Counted from the first letter of the stretch, positions 8,067 through 15,806 are shown. The stretch is 64,000 bases of DNA from Paenibacillus_G filicis (GCF_038070315.1 NZ_JBBPCC010000003.1:186001-250000), one strand, 5' to 3'. The notes: generated by a model from the sequence alone, not told the origin. Numbers and translations are program-made.

Positions 8067-8200
8067 CGTTCAGTTCTCCCCCTATAGGATTGGATATTAT
8101 TTTCCAGAACCTTTCTCACAAGGTAATTCGCTAGAAGTGGATAATTCCCTTCAATTCCTTTTCTAGTCAATCATTAAATTTAATGATTCTACTCAAAATT
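8067..8200. other. Upstream region of the sigma-fusion gene
   Basis: A 134-base AT-rich stretch between the sigma gene and repeat copy 3. It carries the palindrome ATTAAATTTAAT at 8173-8184, and presumably the promoter. I could not assign a clear -35/-10 pair. Confidence 0.3.
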
Positions 8201-8268
8201 GCCCGCTCGTTAAAGTAATAACGGCTGCTCCGCAGCAGCCGTTCAAGTTTCGTATTCCGTTAGTTCAA
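8201..8268. repeat. Palindromic intergenic repeat, copy 3
   Basis: GCCCGCTCGTTAAAGTAAT, then AACGGCTGCT-CCGC-AGCAGCCGTT, then CAAGTTTCGTATTCCGTTAG and TTCAAC. It carries small differences from copies 1, 2 and 4, so the copies are old enough to have diverged. It lies between the MgtE-like gene and the sigma-fusion gene. Confidence 0.85.
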
Positions 8269-8350
8269 CAAAAAGGATGCTCCCGCGGCTTCGCTTGGGC
8301 TTCGTCCTCCTCATGATGTTCCATTTCCAATTATCAATTAATAACATACT

Positions 8351-9124
8351 CTACAGAAAAGAAACCACGTCATCAAACGTGATAATCCCGAGAAGCACAT
8401 CATCAGGTGTAACCACGGGAACGGCCAGCAGCCCGTATTTCTTGATAATCTCCAGAACCTCCACCCGTTGTGCTTCCGTCGGAACCGTAATCAGCTTGGC
8501 GTTCATGATCTCCGAGATGACGCATTCAGCGGGAGCAATGATGAGCTGGCGGAGCGATACGACCCCGAACAGCCTCTCCTGATGATCCGTTACATACAAG
8601 TAATAAATCGTCTCGGCGTCCGTTTTCTTGTACCGCAGCCGATTCAGCACCTCGGCCGCCGTATCCGTCCCGGCCACTGTAAACACATCGGCCGTCATTA
8701 ACGATCCTGCCGTCCCCTCTTCATAAACGAGCAGCTGCTTGATATCCTCGGCCTCTTCCTGCTCCATTCGGGTGAGGAAAAAATCAGCTTCATAATGCGT
8801 AAGCAGACCGATGAAATCAGCGGCATCATCCGATGGCAGCTCATTGAGCATCTCCACCGCATATTCACGTGCAAGCTCCGTGATGATCCTCTTCTGCATC
8901 TCGGCCCGAAGCTCGCTGAATATCTCCCCGAACTCGACAGGTGTCAAGCACGTGTAGAGCCTCATGCGCCTGTTGTCGTCCAAGCTGAGAAAAAATTCGG
9001 TTTGATCCGAAGGATGCAGATCCAGGAAATCCTTGCGGAAAGCCTCGCCTCTCCCTTCTTTCAAGGCTTGCAGCATGTAGTAGGTGTATTCTTCTTTATA
9101 TTTGTATTGATGCAATTTGATCAT
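8351..9124 (-). CDS. MgtE-like N-domain/CBS protein without membrane domain
   Basis: A 257-residue soluble protein matching only the cytosolic half of MgtE magnesium channels: a helical N domain (residues about 20-125, with LNELPSDDAADFIGLL) followed by a CBS pair (about 135-257, with GTAGSLMTADVFTV and DDVLLGIITFDDVVSFL). In MgtE these domains bind Mg2+ and gate the pore. The channel helices are absent: a stop follows directly after the second CBS motif, and no membrane-protein frame continues downstream. AAAGGAG lies 9 bases before the ATG. It follows the MgtC-like gene by 44 bases in the same operon, so a Mg2+-sensing regulatory role for a neighbour is plausible but inferred. Confidence 0.85.
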   Translation of the reverse strand: MIKLHQYKYKEEYTYYMLQALKEGRGEAFRKDFLDLHPSDQTEFFLSLDDNRRMRLYTCLTPVEFGEIFSELRAEMQKRIITELAREYAVEMLNELPSDDAADFIGLLTHYEADFFLTRMEQEEAEDIKQLLVYEEGTAGSLMTADVFTVAGTDTAAEVLNRLRYKKTDAETIYYLYVTDHQERLFGVVSLRQLIIAPAECVISEIMNAKLITVPTEAQRVEVLEIIKKYGLLAVPVVTPDDVLLGIITFDDVVSFL

Positions 9125-9168
9125 GATACGATTCTCCTTTCAGCGGGCCGATGCACAGCCTGTTGTTC

Positions 9169-9879
9169 TTACAAACGCTCCACTTCCACGCTTTGAACGT
9201 GATCTATCTTCTTGATGTAGTAGTAAATCTCTGTGGTGTACTGATTGTCCGGTACGGAGAGAGTCAGGTCGATCAGCTGACAGTTATTATCGAGGTCCTT
9301 CAGCTTCATATACCGGATTTTGTACTCTCCTTTCTTGGTTTGCTCGGCTTGATCCTTCCGCTCGATAGTTTTAATTAATTCGGTCATCCGGTAGTTGGGC
9401 TCCACGACGATCTTGACGGCGACATCGTGACGGCTCAGCGTTTCCGGTCCCAGGGATTTGATCAGTGCCGGGATCACATTGACAGCGGCTATCAATAACA
9501 CAACACCGCACACGGCTTCCGCATAAAACCCCGCCCCTACGGTAATTCCGAGAGCTGACGAAGACCAGATCAGCGCAGCCGAGGTCAGTCCCGAGATCAC
9601 CTCATTGCTTCTCCGCAGAATGACGCCCGCTCCGATGAAGCCCACCCCGCTCACAATCTGGGCGGCCAGTCTCATAGGGTCCATATTCGGATGATTGGAA
9701 CCGCCGAATTTACTGAAAGCATGAATCGAGACGATCGTAATCAGGCAGCTTGCTACGGAAATGACCATACTGGGACGCAGTCCCAGCTGTTTTTGCTTCA
9801 ATTGTCTGTCAATCCCGATAAGCAGCCCGAATACTAGAGCTAGAACAAGCTTCATGACCATTTCAAATTCCATCATCAT
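9169..9879 (-). CDS. MgtC/SapB-family membrane protein
   Basis: A 236-residue protein with four or five predicted membrane helices in residues 1-150 (LVLALVFGLLIGIDRQ, VSGVGFIGAGVILRR, GLTSAALIWSSSALGITVGAGFY) and a C-terminal cytosolic ACT-like domain (about 155-236). The GVGFIGAG and LTSAA-W motifs are diagnostic of MgtC/SapB. Members help bacteria live at low Mg2+ and in some species modulate ATP synthase or P-type ATPases. The ATG at 9879 sits 8 bases after AAGGAG. It is the first gene after a long leader and terminator, and is followed by the MgtE-like gene, so it is probably induced when Mg2+ is scarce. Confidence 0.9.
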   Translation of the reverse strand: MMMEFEMVMKLVLALVFGLLIGIDRQLKQKQLGLRPSMVISVASCLITIVSIHAFSKFGGSNHPNMDPMRLAAQIVSGVGFIGAGVILRRSNEVISGLTSAALIWSSSALGITVGAGFYAEAVCGVVLLIAAVNVIPALIKSLGPETLSRHDVAVKIVVEPNYRMTELIKTIERKDQAEQTKKGEYKIRYMKLKDLDNNCQLIDLTLSVPDNQYTTEIYYYIKKIDHVQSVEVERL

Positions 9880-9916
9880 AGTTATCACTCCTTGGCCTGT
9901 ATATCATCGTTGCAAC

Positions 9917-9950
9917 AAAAAAAGAGCTCCCCTGTAAAAGAGAGCCCTCG
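9917..9950 (-). terminator. Attenuator-type terminator in the mgtC leader
   Basis: On the minus strand AGGGCTC (9948-9942) pairs with GAGCTCT (9929-9923) around a 12-base loop, followed by seven T. It lies between the leader ORF and the mgtC start, so it must be read through for mgtC expression. Confidence 0.75.
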
Positions 9951-10014
9951 GCTTGCATCCTGTTCATGATCTGCTCGCACATGTCAAATAAACCTGCCTG
10001 AACATACCTGCCGG

Positions 10015-10128
10015 TTACCCGGAACCGTATCTATCCAAGCATGGGGAACATGGAAGCAGAACGCGTACAGCACTTCTCTCTTTACAGAAATTTAACCGAT
10101 CAGATAAATAACTCGTACTACTGTCCAT
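10015..10128 (-). CDS. Putative leader peptide of the mgtC operon (MDSS type)
   Basis: A 37-residue ORF beginning MDSSTSYLSD and ending CLDRYGSG, preceded by GGGGGAAC. It lies in the transcribed leader between the mgtC promoter and its terminator hairpin. Its first ten codons match the start of the leader ORF before mgtA (MDSSPSCMSD). An in-frame ATG at 10179, right after AGGGGGAGACG, could make a 54-residue version. No known family is recognised. The placement parallels the enterobacterial mgtL/mgtP leader peptides, but the sequence does not. Confidence 0.55.
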   Translation of the reverse strand: MDSSTSYLSDRLNFCKERSAVRVLLPCSPCLDRYGSG

Positions 10129-10251
10129 GCCATGTTCCCCCTTTCTTATATCAAATAAACTTCTAAACTTCGAAACCATCGTCTCCCCCTGGCTGGCTAC
10201 CTGTATAGCGCGCAAGCCTCACCTACCGGGGGCGGTTTGGAGCACACATGG
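10129..10251 (-). ncRNA. Structured leader RNA of the mgtC operon (M-box-like 5' motif)
   Basis: The transcript from the promoter at 10252-10280 would begin near 10245. It contains GGTAGGTGAGGCT, which resembles the M-box opening GTTAGGTGAGGCT, then AGCCAGCC and AGGGGGAGACGA (10190-10179). A CCCCC run just before the motif could pair with GGGGG after it. The rest of the M-box core is missing, so it is either a degenerate remnant or another RNA element. The 12-mer AGGGGGAGACGA also occurs in the mgtA leader. Confidence 0.35.
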
Positions 10252-10280
10252 ATTCTACCCCTCCTGGTTGAACCTGTCAA
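10252..10280 (-). promoter_or_regulatory. Sigma-A-type promoter of the mgtC operon
   Basis: On the minus strand TTGACA (10280-10275), 17-base spacer, TAGAAT (10257-10252). It directs transcription into the mgtC leader. Confidence 0.75.
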
Positions 10281-10319
10281 TAGGCACTTCAGAGCCGACA
10301 AAGTCATTAAAAAATAGGC

Positions 10320-10348
10320 TTGACAAATAGAAAACCAAGGCTTACGAT
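10320..10348 (+). promoter_or_regulatory. Sigma-A-type promoter of mgtA
   Basis: TTGACA (10320-10325), 17-base spacer, TACGAT (10343-10348), placing the transcript start about 18 bases before the M-box core. It lies 40 bases from the divergent mgtC promoter. Confidence 0.8.
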
Positions 10349-10365
10349 TGCAGAGGAAATTGAAT

Positions 10366-10532
10366 ATGTCCTCGTTAGGTGAGGCTCCTATATAAACATA
10401 GGCCACTGCCCAGAAATATCGAAAGATGCCCATGGGTAGAACAGGGATTGCCGGATTAAGGCTTTTCATAAGGTGGCTAAGAGATGCAGGTCTCTTTACG
10501 TTATATAGTGCCAAAACTCGACTAGGGGGAGA
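10366..10532 (+). ncRNA. M-box (ykoK) magnesium riboswitch
   Basis: The conserved M-box core is plain: CTCGTTAGGTGAGGCTCC, the TATATAAACATAGG hairpin, CCACTGCCCAGAAA, TCGAAAGA and TGCCCATGGGT, ACAGGGATTGCCGG and TTAAGG, then GGTGGCTAAG near 10472. In Firmicutes this RNA binds Mg2+ and turns off downstream transport genes when Mg2+ is high. It lies on the + strand between the mgtA promoter and mgtA. The ends are approximate. The segment after it (CTCG...CGAAAGAG then six T, 10517-10546) may be its own expression-platform terminator, though that stem is weak. Confidence 0.92.
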
Positions 10533-10560
10533 CGAAAGAGCTTTTTTGTGCGCTTTTTTT

Positions 10561-10588
10561 AAACCCTCTGGCTGCCTGGAGGGTTTTT
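10561..10588 (+). terminator. Terminator in the mgtA leader, after the M-box
   Basis: AAACCCTC and GAGGGTTT form an 8-bp stem around TGGCTGCCTG, followed by further T residues. It lies between the M-box and the leader ORF and probably serves as the riboswitch off-state or a backup stop. Confidence 0.75.
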
Positions 10589-10628
10589 CTATTGTCACTT
10601 GATTGCAGTTAAAGGGGGGAATACCGTC

Positions 10629-10787
10629 ATGGATAGTAGTCCGAGTTGTATGTCCGATTCACATTCCATTTATTTATTTTCTGCACAGAGGGAGAACCAT
10701 GCTTTCTTTGCACTCCAATCATTAACATACGTATTCCCCCGCGAAAAAAATCACGCTCGGTGGGTTTATTTAAGTATGCTTACTTGA
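10629..10787 (+). CDS. Putative leader peptide of mgtA (MDSS type)
   Basis: A 52-residue ORF beginning MDSSPSCMSD, preceded by AAAGGGGGGA eight bases before the ATG, and followed 31 bases later by a strong terminator hairpin and then mgtA. The opening codons match those of the leader ORF before mgtC at both DNA level (ATGGA-AGTAGT-CGAGTT) and protein level, while the later parts differ. Such a pattern suggests that translation of the first codons matters. I know of no family for it. It may be a sensing leader peptide that couples ribosome progress to terminator folding (inference). Confidence 0.55.
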   Translation: MDSSPSCMSDSHSIYLFSAQRENHAFFALQSLTYVFPREKNHARWVYLSMLT

Positions 10788-10818
10788 TCTGTGAGTGCAC
10801 AGCATCGGTTCGGATGAA

Positions 10819-10849
10819 GCTCTCTCTGTTACACAGGGAGAGCCTTTTT
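10819..10849 (+). terminator. Attenuator-type terminator directly before mgtA
   Basis: An 11-bp stem (one G-U pair) GCTCTCTCTGT/ACAGGGAGAGC with a three-base loop, then CTTTTT. It lies after the leader ORF and 57 bases before the mgtA ATG, the same relative position as the hairpin before mgtC. Confidence 0.85.
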
Positions 10850-10905
10850 GTGTGCCATTCGATTCAGTAAGCAGACTCTCACAGTCTGTACGAGGAGGAG
10901 TTCCA

Positions 10906-13551
10906 ATGAACAAATTGGCGAAAGAAAAAGAAAAAATGACCCGCGAAATCGCAGAACGTCTCATCCAAGCTTCCATCTCCGCCGAAGAGGATGTCTTGGA
11001 AGATTTGAATACCCAGCCTCAAGGCCTTTCCGAAGCCGACGCGAAGGCTAAGCTGGATAAGCACGGAAAAAACCAGATTGCCCACGACAAGACGCCAGCC
11101 TGGTACATTCAGCTGCTGTCCTGCTTTAAAAATCCGTTCATTCTTATCCTGCTTTCCCTGGCCGCGTTTTCTTATTTTACGGACGATGATCTTCAAGGGG
11201 CCCTTATCATCACAACGATGGTTTCCGTCAGCATCATCATTACTTTTACCCAAGAGTTCCGCTCAGCCCGGACCGCCGATAGACTCAAGGCAATGGTCAA
11301 AACAACGTCGTCCGTCATCCGCAAAGGAGAACGCAGAGAAATCGACATGGAGCTTCTCGTACCAGGCGATATCATCCATCTCTCTGCTGGCGACATGGTA
11401 CCGGCCGATGTCAGGCTGCTCGTCTCCAAGGATTTATTCGTCGGCGAATCCGCCTTGACCGGTGAAGCCATGCCCGTTGAGAAAGTCGATTCCCTGCCGC
11501 GCGGCGCCTTGAAACTGGTACGCAAGCAGCCAAATAAGTCTGTGAATGCGCTGGAATTGAACAATATGTGCTATATGGGAACCAATATCGTCAGCGGCAC
11601 AGCTACGGCGGTCGTCGTGGCGACGGGCTCCAACACGTACTTCGGCTCCATGGCCAGCACGCTCGTCGGCAAAGCGCCGCTGACCAGCTTCGACAAGGGC
11701 GTGAAGAGCATTACCTTTGTGCTGATCCGTTTCATGCTCATTATGGTGCCTATCATCTTTGCCATCAATGGCTTTACGAAAGGCGACTGGTGGGAAGCGA
11801 TGTTGTTCGGTCTATCCGTCGCGGTCGGTCTGACACCGGAGATGCTGCCGGTGATCGTAGCCGCGAATCTCGCCAAAGGCGCTGCGACGCTGGCCCGCAA
11901 CAAGGTTGTCGTTAAGCGGCTGAATGCTATCCAAAACTTCGGAGCGATGGACATTCTGTGTACGGATAAAACCGGCACGTTAACACAGGATAAGATTATT
12001 CTTGAGGAGCATCTGGATATTCAAGGCAGAGAAAATGTGAAGGTGCTGGAGTACGCGTTCTTGAACAGCTATTATCAAACCGGTCTCAAAAATCTGCTGG
12101 ACATCGCGGTGCTGGAGCAGGCCGAGCATACACAAGTCGCAGGCGCAGCCAACGATTACACGAAAATCGACGAAATTCCGTTCGATTTTAACCGGCGGCG
12201 CATGTCCGTCGTGCTGGAAACTAGAGAACGCGAGCATCTCCTGATCACCAAGGGAGCGATGGAAGAGATGCTCAGTATCTGCTCGCATGTGGCCGGCGAG
12301 CAAGGGGAACTGATTCCTATCTCCGCTGAAATCACCGAGAAGGTACAATCGCTCGCCCATGCTATGAACACAGACGGCTTGCGCGTGCTGGCAGTTGCCA
12401 CGAAGAGAATGGCCTCCAGACAGGAGCCTTATGGGCTGAAGGATGAGCGCGATCTCGTGCTTGTCGGCTATCTGGCCTTCCTCGATCCACCGAAGGAAAC
12501 CGCTAAGACCGCGATCCGTGCCTTGAAGGACAACGGTGTCGACGTCAAGGTCATCACCGGTGACAATGCGGCAGTTACCCGCAAGGTATGCAAGGATGTC
12601 GGGATCAAAGTCAATGATATGTTGCTTGGCCCTGCGATCGATGCGCTCACCGATGAGGAACTGGCCGACATTGCGGAGAAGACCACGGTATTCGCCAAAG
12701 TCAATCCGCTGCAAAAAGCAAGAATTGTCCGTGTGCTGAAAAGCAAGGGGCACACCGTAGGCTTTATGGGAGACGGGATCAATGACGCCGTATCCTTGAA
12801 GGAAGCCGATGTAGGCATTTCCGTCGATACGGCCGTCGATATCGCTAAGGAATCGGCCGATATTATTCTCCTGGAGAAAAGCCTGATGGTTCTGGAACAA
12901 GGGGTCATTCAGGGACGGATTACATTCGGCAATATGATTAAATATATCAAAATGACGGCCAGCTCAAACTTCGGCAATATGTTCAGCGTCCTGGTAGCCA
13001 GCGCATTTATCCCGTTCTTGCCTATGCTGCCGATTCACTTGCTGATCCAGAACCTGTTCTACGATATTTCACAGCTCTCCATTCCTTGGGACAGAATGGA
13101 TAAAGAGTATCTGCGCAAACCGCAAAAATGGAATGCCAAGTCCGTCAGCCGCTTCATGGTGTTCATCGGTCCGATCAGCTCTATCTTCGATATCACGACC
13201 TATGCGGTGATGTGGTATATCTTCTCGGCCAACTCGGCCGCTCATCAGGGATTGTTCCAGTCCGGCTGGTTTATTGAAGGACTGCTGTCCCAGACACTTA
13301 TCGTGCATATGATCCGTACGGAAAAAATTCCGTTTATCCAGAGCAGGGCAAGCACCCCTGTCGTGCTCTTGACCAGCTTGATCATGGCACTTGGGATTTA
13401 TATTCCATTCAGTGGCTTCGGCGCAAGTATAGGTCTGGAGCCGCTGCCGATGGCTTACTTCCCTTGGCTCGTAGCTACCCTGTTGGCCTATTGCGTGGTG
13501 ACTCAGCTCGTCAAGAGATGGTATATTCGCAAATTCAACGAATGGCTGTAA
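10906..13551 (+). CDS. mgtA: Mg2+-importing P-type ATPase MgtA
   Basis: An 881-residue P3B-type ATPase that imports Mg2+ at the expense of ATP. Seen: an N-terminal cation-ATPase domain (LNTQPQGLSEADAKAKLDKHGKNQI), the actuator motif LTGEAMPVEK, the phosphorylation motif DKTGT with Asp354, an M4 region GLTPEMLPVIVAANLAKGA typical of Mg2+ pumps, the hinge MGDGINDAVSLKEADVGISVD, and C-terminal membrane helices. The ATG at 10906 is set by GAGGAGGAG six bases upstream; the in-frame start at 10795 would run through the terminator hairpin. Expression appears to be under an M-box, a leader ORF and two terminators, so it should be made only when Mg2+ is low. Confidence 0.96.
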   Translation: MNKLAKEKEKMTREIAERLIQASISAEEDVLEDLNTQPQGLSEADAKAKLDKHGKNQIAHDKTPAWYIQLLSCFKNPFILILLSLAAFSYFTDDDLQGALIITTMVSVSIIITFTQEFRSARTADRLKAMVKTTSSVIRKGERREIDMELLVPGDIIHLSAGDMVPADVRLLVSKDLFVGESALTGEAMPVEKVDSLPRGALKLVRKQPNKSVNALELNNMCYMGTNIVSGTATAVVVATGSNTYFGSMASTLVGKAPLTSFDKGVKSITFVLIRFMLIMVPIIFAINGFTKGDWWEAMLFGLSVAVGLTPEMLPVIVAANLAKGAATLARNKVVVKRLNAIQNFGAMDILCTDKTGTLTQDKIILEEHLDIQGRENVKVLEYAFLNSYYQTGLKNLLDIAVLEQAEHTQVAGAANDYTKIDEIPFDFNRRRMSVVLETREREHLLITKGAMEEMLSICSHVAGEQGELIPISAEITEKVQSLAHAMNTDGLRVLAVATKRMASRQEPYGLKDERDLVLVGYLAFLDPPKETAKTAIRALKDNGVDVKVITGDNAAVTRKVCKDVGIKVNDMLLGPAIDALTDEELADIAEKTTVFAKVNPLQKARIVRVLKSKGHTVGFMGDGINDAVSLKEADVGISVDTAVDIAKESADIILLEKSLMVLEQGVIQGRITFGNMIKYIKMTASSNFGNMFSVLVASAFIPFLPMLPIHLLIQNLFYDISQLSIPWDRMDKEYLRKPQKWNAKSVSRFMVFIGPISSIFDITTYAVMWYIFSANSAAHQGLFQSGWFIEGLLSQTLIVHMIRTEKIPFIQSRASTPVVLLTSLIMALGIYIPFSGFGASIGLEPLPMAYFPWLVATLLAYCVVTQLVKRWYIRKFNEWL

Positions 13552-13568
13552 ACTAGGTAGAAGCAAAA

Positions 13569-13614
13569 CAAAGCGGTACAGATCCTCCGTTCCCGGAAGG
13601 TCTGTACCGCTTTG
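13569..13614. terminator. Bidirectional terminator between mgtA and the HAD gene
   Basis: CAAAGCGGTACAGA pairs with TCTGTACCGCTTTG around a short interrupted loop. It can stop mgtA on the + strand and the HAD gene on the - strand. Confidence 0.85.
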
Positions 13615-13617
13615 CCC

Positions 13618-14310
13618 TTAGACCACCTGCAGCAGCTCCTTCAGCTCATGAATGGCGTACGCCGGCTTGATATCGACCGGAACGGGCTGCTTCGCTCGGT
13701 TATAGAAGCAGAAATCGATCCCTGCATTAAGCGCTCCCTGATAGTCATCGCTCAAGGAATCTCCGACAAACAGAACCTCGCGGCGGTCTACATTCAGCTC
13801 CTGCAGAGCGATGTCGAATATCTCTTTCCTAGGCTTCCGGAACCCGGCTTTATCCGAGACGACAATGGATTGAAAGTAGTCCTGTATCTGACCCGCGAGA
13901 AGTCTCTTCTGTTGTGCTTCATGGATGCCGTTAGAAATAATGCCGAACGGATAGCTGGCACCCAGCTTATTCAGAACCTCTAGCGCTCCCTCTTCAAAGT
14001 AACAGGTATTGCAGAAATAATGCCAGTACGTATTGGAAAGCTCATCATGAAGAGACTGGCTCATATTCAGCGTGTCGCGAAAGGAACTTCTCAGCACATC
14101 GTGAATCGACGCATGAGGACCCAGGTTATGGACGAAATCCATCCAGTGCTTAAAGTTATGCTGGAGATAGGTCGGCCAGAACACTTCCCACTTCGCCTCT
14201 TCATCAATGAACAGGTTATGGTCCCTTACTGTTTGCCGCATGGAATCTAGCTCACTCCGCGTATAATCCAAGAGGGTGTTGTCCAGATCAAAAATGATAG
14301 CTTTGTACAT
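13618..14310 (-). CDS. HAD-superfamily hydrolase, YjjG-like nucleotidase type
   Basis: A 230-residue haloacid-dehalogenase phosphatase. Motif I is FDLDNTLLDY (nucleophile Asp plus acid/base Asp), motif II is IISNGI, motif III is the lysine in KAGFRKPRKEIF, and motif IV is FVGDSLSDDYQGA. A helical cap lies between motifs I and II. The arrangement and length resemble YjjG/YfnB house-cleaning pyrimidine nucleotidases. The ATG at 14310 follows GGGGAGG and is preferred over the upstream in-frame ATG. A frameshifted relative sits at 36291. Confidence 0.88.
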   Translation of the reverse strand: MYKAIIFDLDNTLLDYTRSELDSMRQTVRDHNLFIDEEAKWEVFWPTYLQHNFKHWMDFVHNLGPHASIHDVLRSSFRDTLNMSQSLHDELSNTYWHYFCNTCYFEEGALEVLNKLGASYPFGIISNGIHEAQQKRLLAGQIQDYFQSIVVSDKAGFRKPRKEIFDIALQELNVDRREVLFVGDSLSDDYQGALNAGIDFCFYNRAKQPVPVDIKPAYAIHELKELLQVV

Positions 14311-14366
14311 CGTATCCTCCCCTACTTTACTCATCATATTTCAGTTATCGTCCTAGTAACTCGCCT

Positions 14367-15119
14367 TTATAGCTGCGAATATATGTCCAAGGAGCGATAG
14401 ACGAGATCCTGAGCCATTCCTGTTCGTGTATGTATTCTTTCTGCCCATTCTTGATTATTGATTAATTTCGACTCGTCTACTAGCCCCTGGTTGGAGCTTA
14501 TAAAGCTGCGCCATCGATCAAACTCCCAATGCAAGACTTCCCCAGGCTGAAATAGCCTCATCTCAACGAGCGGATGCCTGAGCAGAGATTGGGAGTGATT
14601 GGCAGCATCTAGAAGCTGGTCGTAGGGAATCGGTTCTAGATCAAACTTCTGTCTGCTGACTTTGCCATTGGGCCTCAAGTAACTGAATTGGACTTCATGG
14701 GAGCCAGCGTCCACCTTGATTCTCCCTCCGGTCACAAATCCTTCTAACGCATCCTCACAGTAAGAGTCGCGGTTCTTTTCAATTAAGATAGGCTGAATCC
14801 ACTGATCACCCAAATCACAGAAATATCGATGCCCTTCTTCATTTAAGGTCACCACAGCCACATGGGCATCTGGTGTTTTCAAATCATGACCGACAGCATA
14901 AGAAGTAATCCCTTCTTGTGAAAGCTCATGCATGAACCAAATCGCTAAATCAAAGCAATTGCCCGATGTGCCAAATTGCTGCCTATGCTCCTTCATCAGC
15001 TCCACGCTTCTTTGCTTCCTTTGACCGGACTGAGCGAAATACCAAGCTTTGGTGATCGTTTCCATAGGATGCTCATCGAACATCCGCCATACCTGAAGAA
15101 TTTCCTGTGGCGCTTGCAT
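14367..15119 (-). CDS. NAT/transglutaminase-like cysteine enzyme
   Basis: A 250-residue protein whose first half has the order Cys-His-Asp of arylamine N-acetyltransferases: GTSGNCFDLAIWF (Cys55), DAHVAVVTL (His86) and RYFCDLGDQWIQP (Asp102). In NAT these residues transfer acetyl from CoA to arylamines. The second half (PNGKVSRQKFDLEPIPYDQLLDA...) has the NAT-type later strand but is otherwise unfamiliar. It starts 15 bases after the isochorismatase-like gene on the same strand, so they probably form one transcript. A general transglutaminase-like role is the alternative. Confidence 0.65.
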   Translation of the reverse strand: MQAPQEILQVWRMFDEHPMETITKAWYFAQSGQRKQRSVELMKEHRQQFGTSGNCFDLAIWFMHELSQEGITSYAVGHDLKTPDAHVAVVTLNEEGHRYFCDLGDQWIQPILIEKNRDSYCEDALEGFVTGGRIKVDAGSHEVQFSYLRPNGKVSRQKFDLEPIPYDQLLDAANHSQSLLRHPLVEMRLFQPGEVLHWEFDRWRSFISSNQGLVDESKLINNQEWAERIHTRTGMAQDLVYRSLDIYSQL

Positions 15120-15134
15120 GACGGTCGCCCTTTC

Positions 15135-15779
15135 TTAATCCGAATTTAATGCTTGGATCAACTGATCCGTCGTATAAATGCTTACGCCAATGTTCCTGAT
15201 TTCTTCAATTCCTTTAGCGTAAACGCCGGATATGGCATCCTCGATCATAACCACTTTAAAATCCCGTTCGCTGGCTTGATAGATGCTTGTTCTGGGGCAG
15301 TTCGGGAAGTTGCATCCCGTGAAGATAAGCGTATCAATGTCATGTTCTCTTAAAAACCGTTCCAAATCGGTCTGGTAGAACGCTCCCCATCTGGGTTTAT
15401 ATAGAGCCCACTCCTGACTTCCGATAGATTGGATTTCTCCCTGCAGCAATGCCCGGTCATTCAATGCCTCGGCATTCTCAGGCTTAATGGATTGAACCAG
15501 GTCAGCTCCGTAGGATCCAGGGCTTGCAATATGTACCCCTGATTCAATGAGTGCTCTTCGGCAAATATCCACATTGGACCCATCGGTCTTATACAGTCGG
15601 ATCACATGCACGATCGGCACTTGCTTCGCCCGGCAAGCCTCAAGAATTCTCTTCATCTGAGGAATAACCTGTTCCGTACCTGGGATCTCAGCCACTGCTC
15701 CTGGCAAACTAAAATCATTTTGTGTATCTATGGTAACAAGAGCGCATTTCAGGAAATTAGGTTTGGTATATGTATCCAT
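15135..15779 (-). CDS. Isochorismatase-family cysteine hydrolase
   Basis: A 214-residue protein with the family triad: Asp18 in TIDTQNDF, Lys128 in ALYKPRWGAF and Cys161 in GCNFPNCPRTSIYQASERDF. The family includes nicotinamidase, N-carbamoylsarcosine amidase and isochorismatase. The metal-binding histidines of nicotinamidase are not evident, so a pyrazinamidase role is less likely. The neighbours are a NAT-like enzyme and a macro-domain protein. Confidence 0.85.
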   Translation of the reverse strand: MDTYTKPNFLKCALVTIDTQNDFSLPGAVAEIPGTEQVIPQMKRILEACRAKQVPIVHVIRLYKTDGSNVDICRRALIESGVHIASPGSYGADLVQSIKPENAEALNDRALLQGEIQSIGSQEWALYKPRWGAFYQTDLERFLREHDIDTLIFTGCNFPNCPRTSIYQASERDFKVVMIEDAISGVYAKGIEEIRNIGVSIYTTDQLIQALNSD

Positions 15780-15806
15780 TTTCTTGAATCTCCTTTTTCA
15801 ATGATT

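Noticed and set aside
10197..10598. Minus-strand 133-residue frame across the Mg2+ leaders
   Set aside because: It lies antisense to the M-box riboswitch and covers both promoters; no ribosome site, so not a gene.
10795..10905. Upstream in-frame extension of MgtA
   Set aside because: It would translate through the terminator hairpin at 10819-10849; the ATG at 10906 has a strong GAGGAGGAG site.
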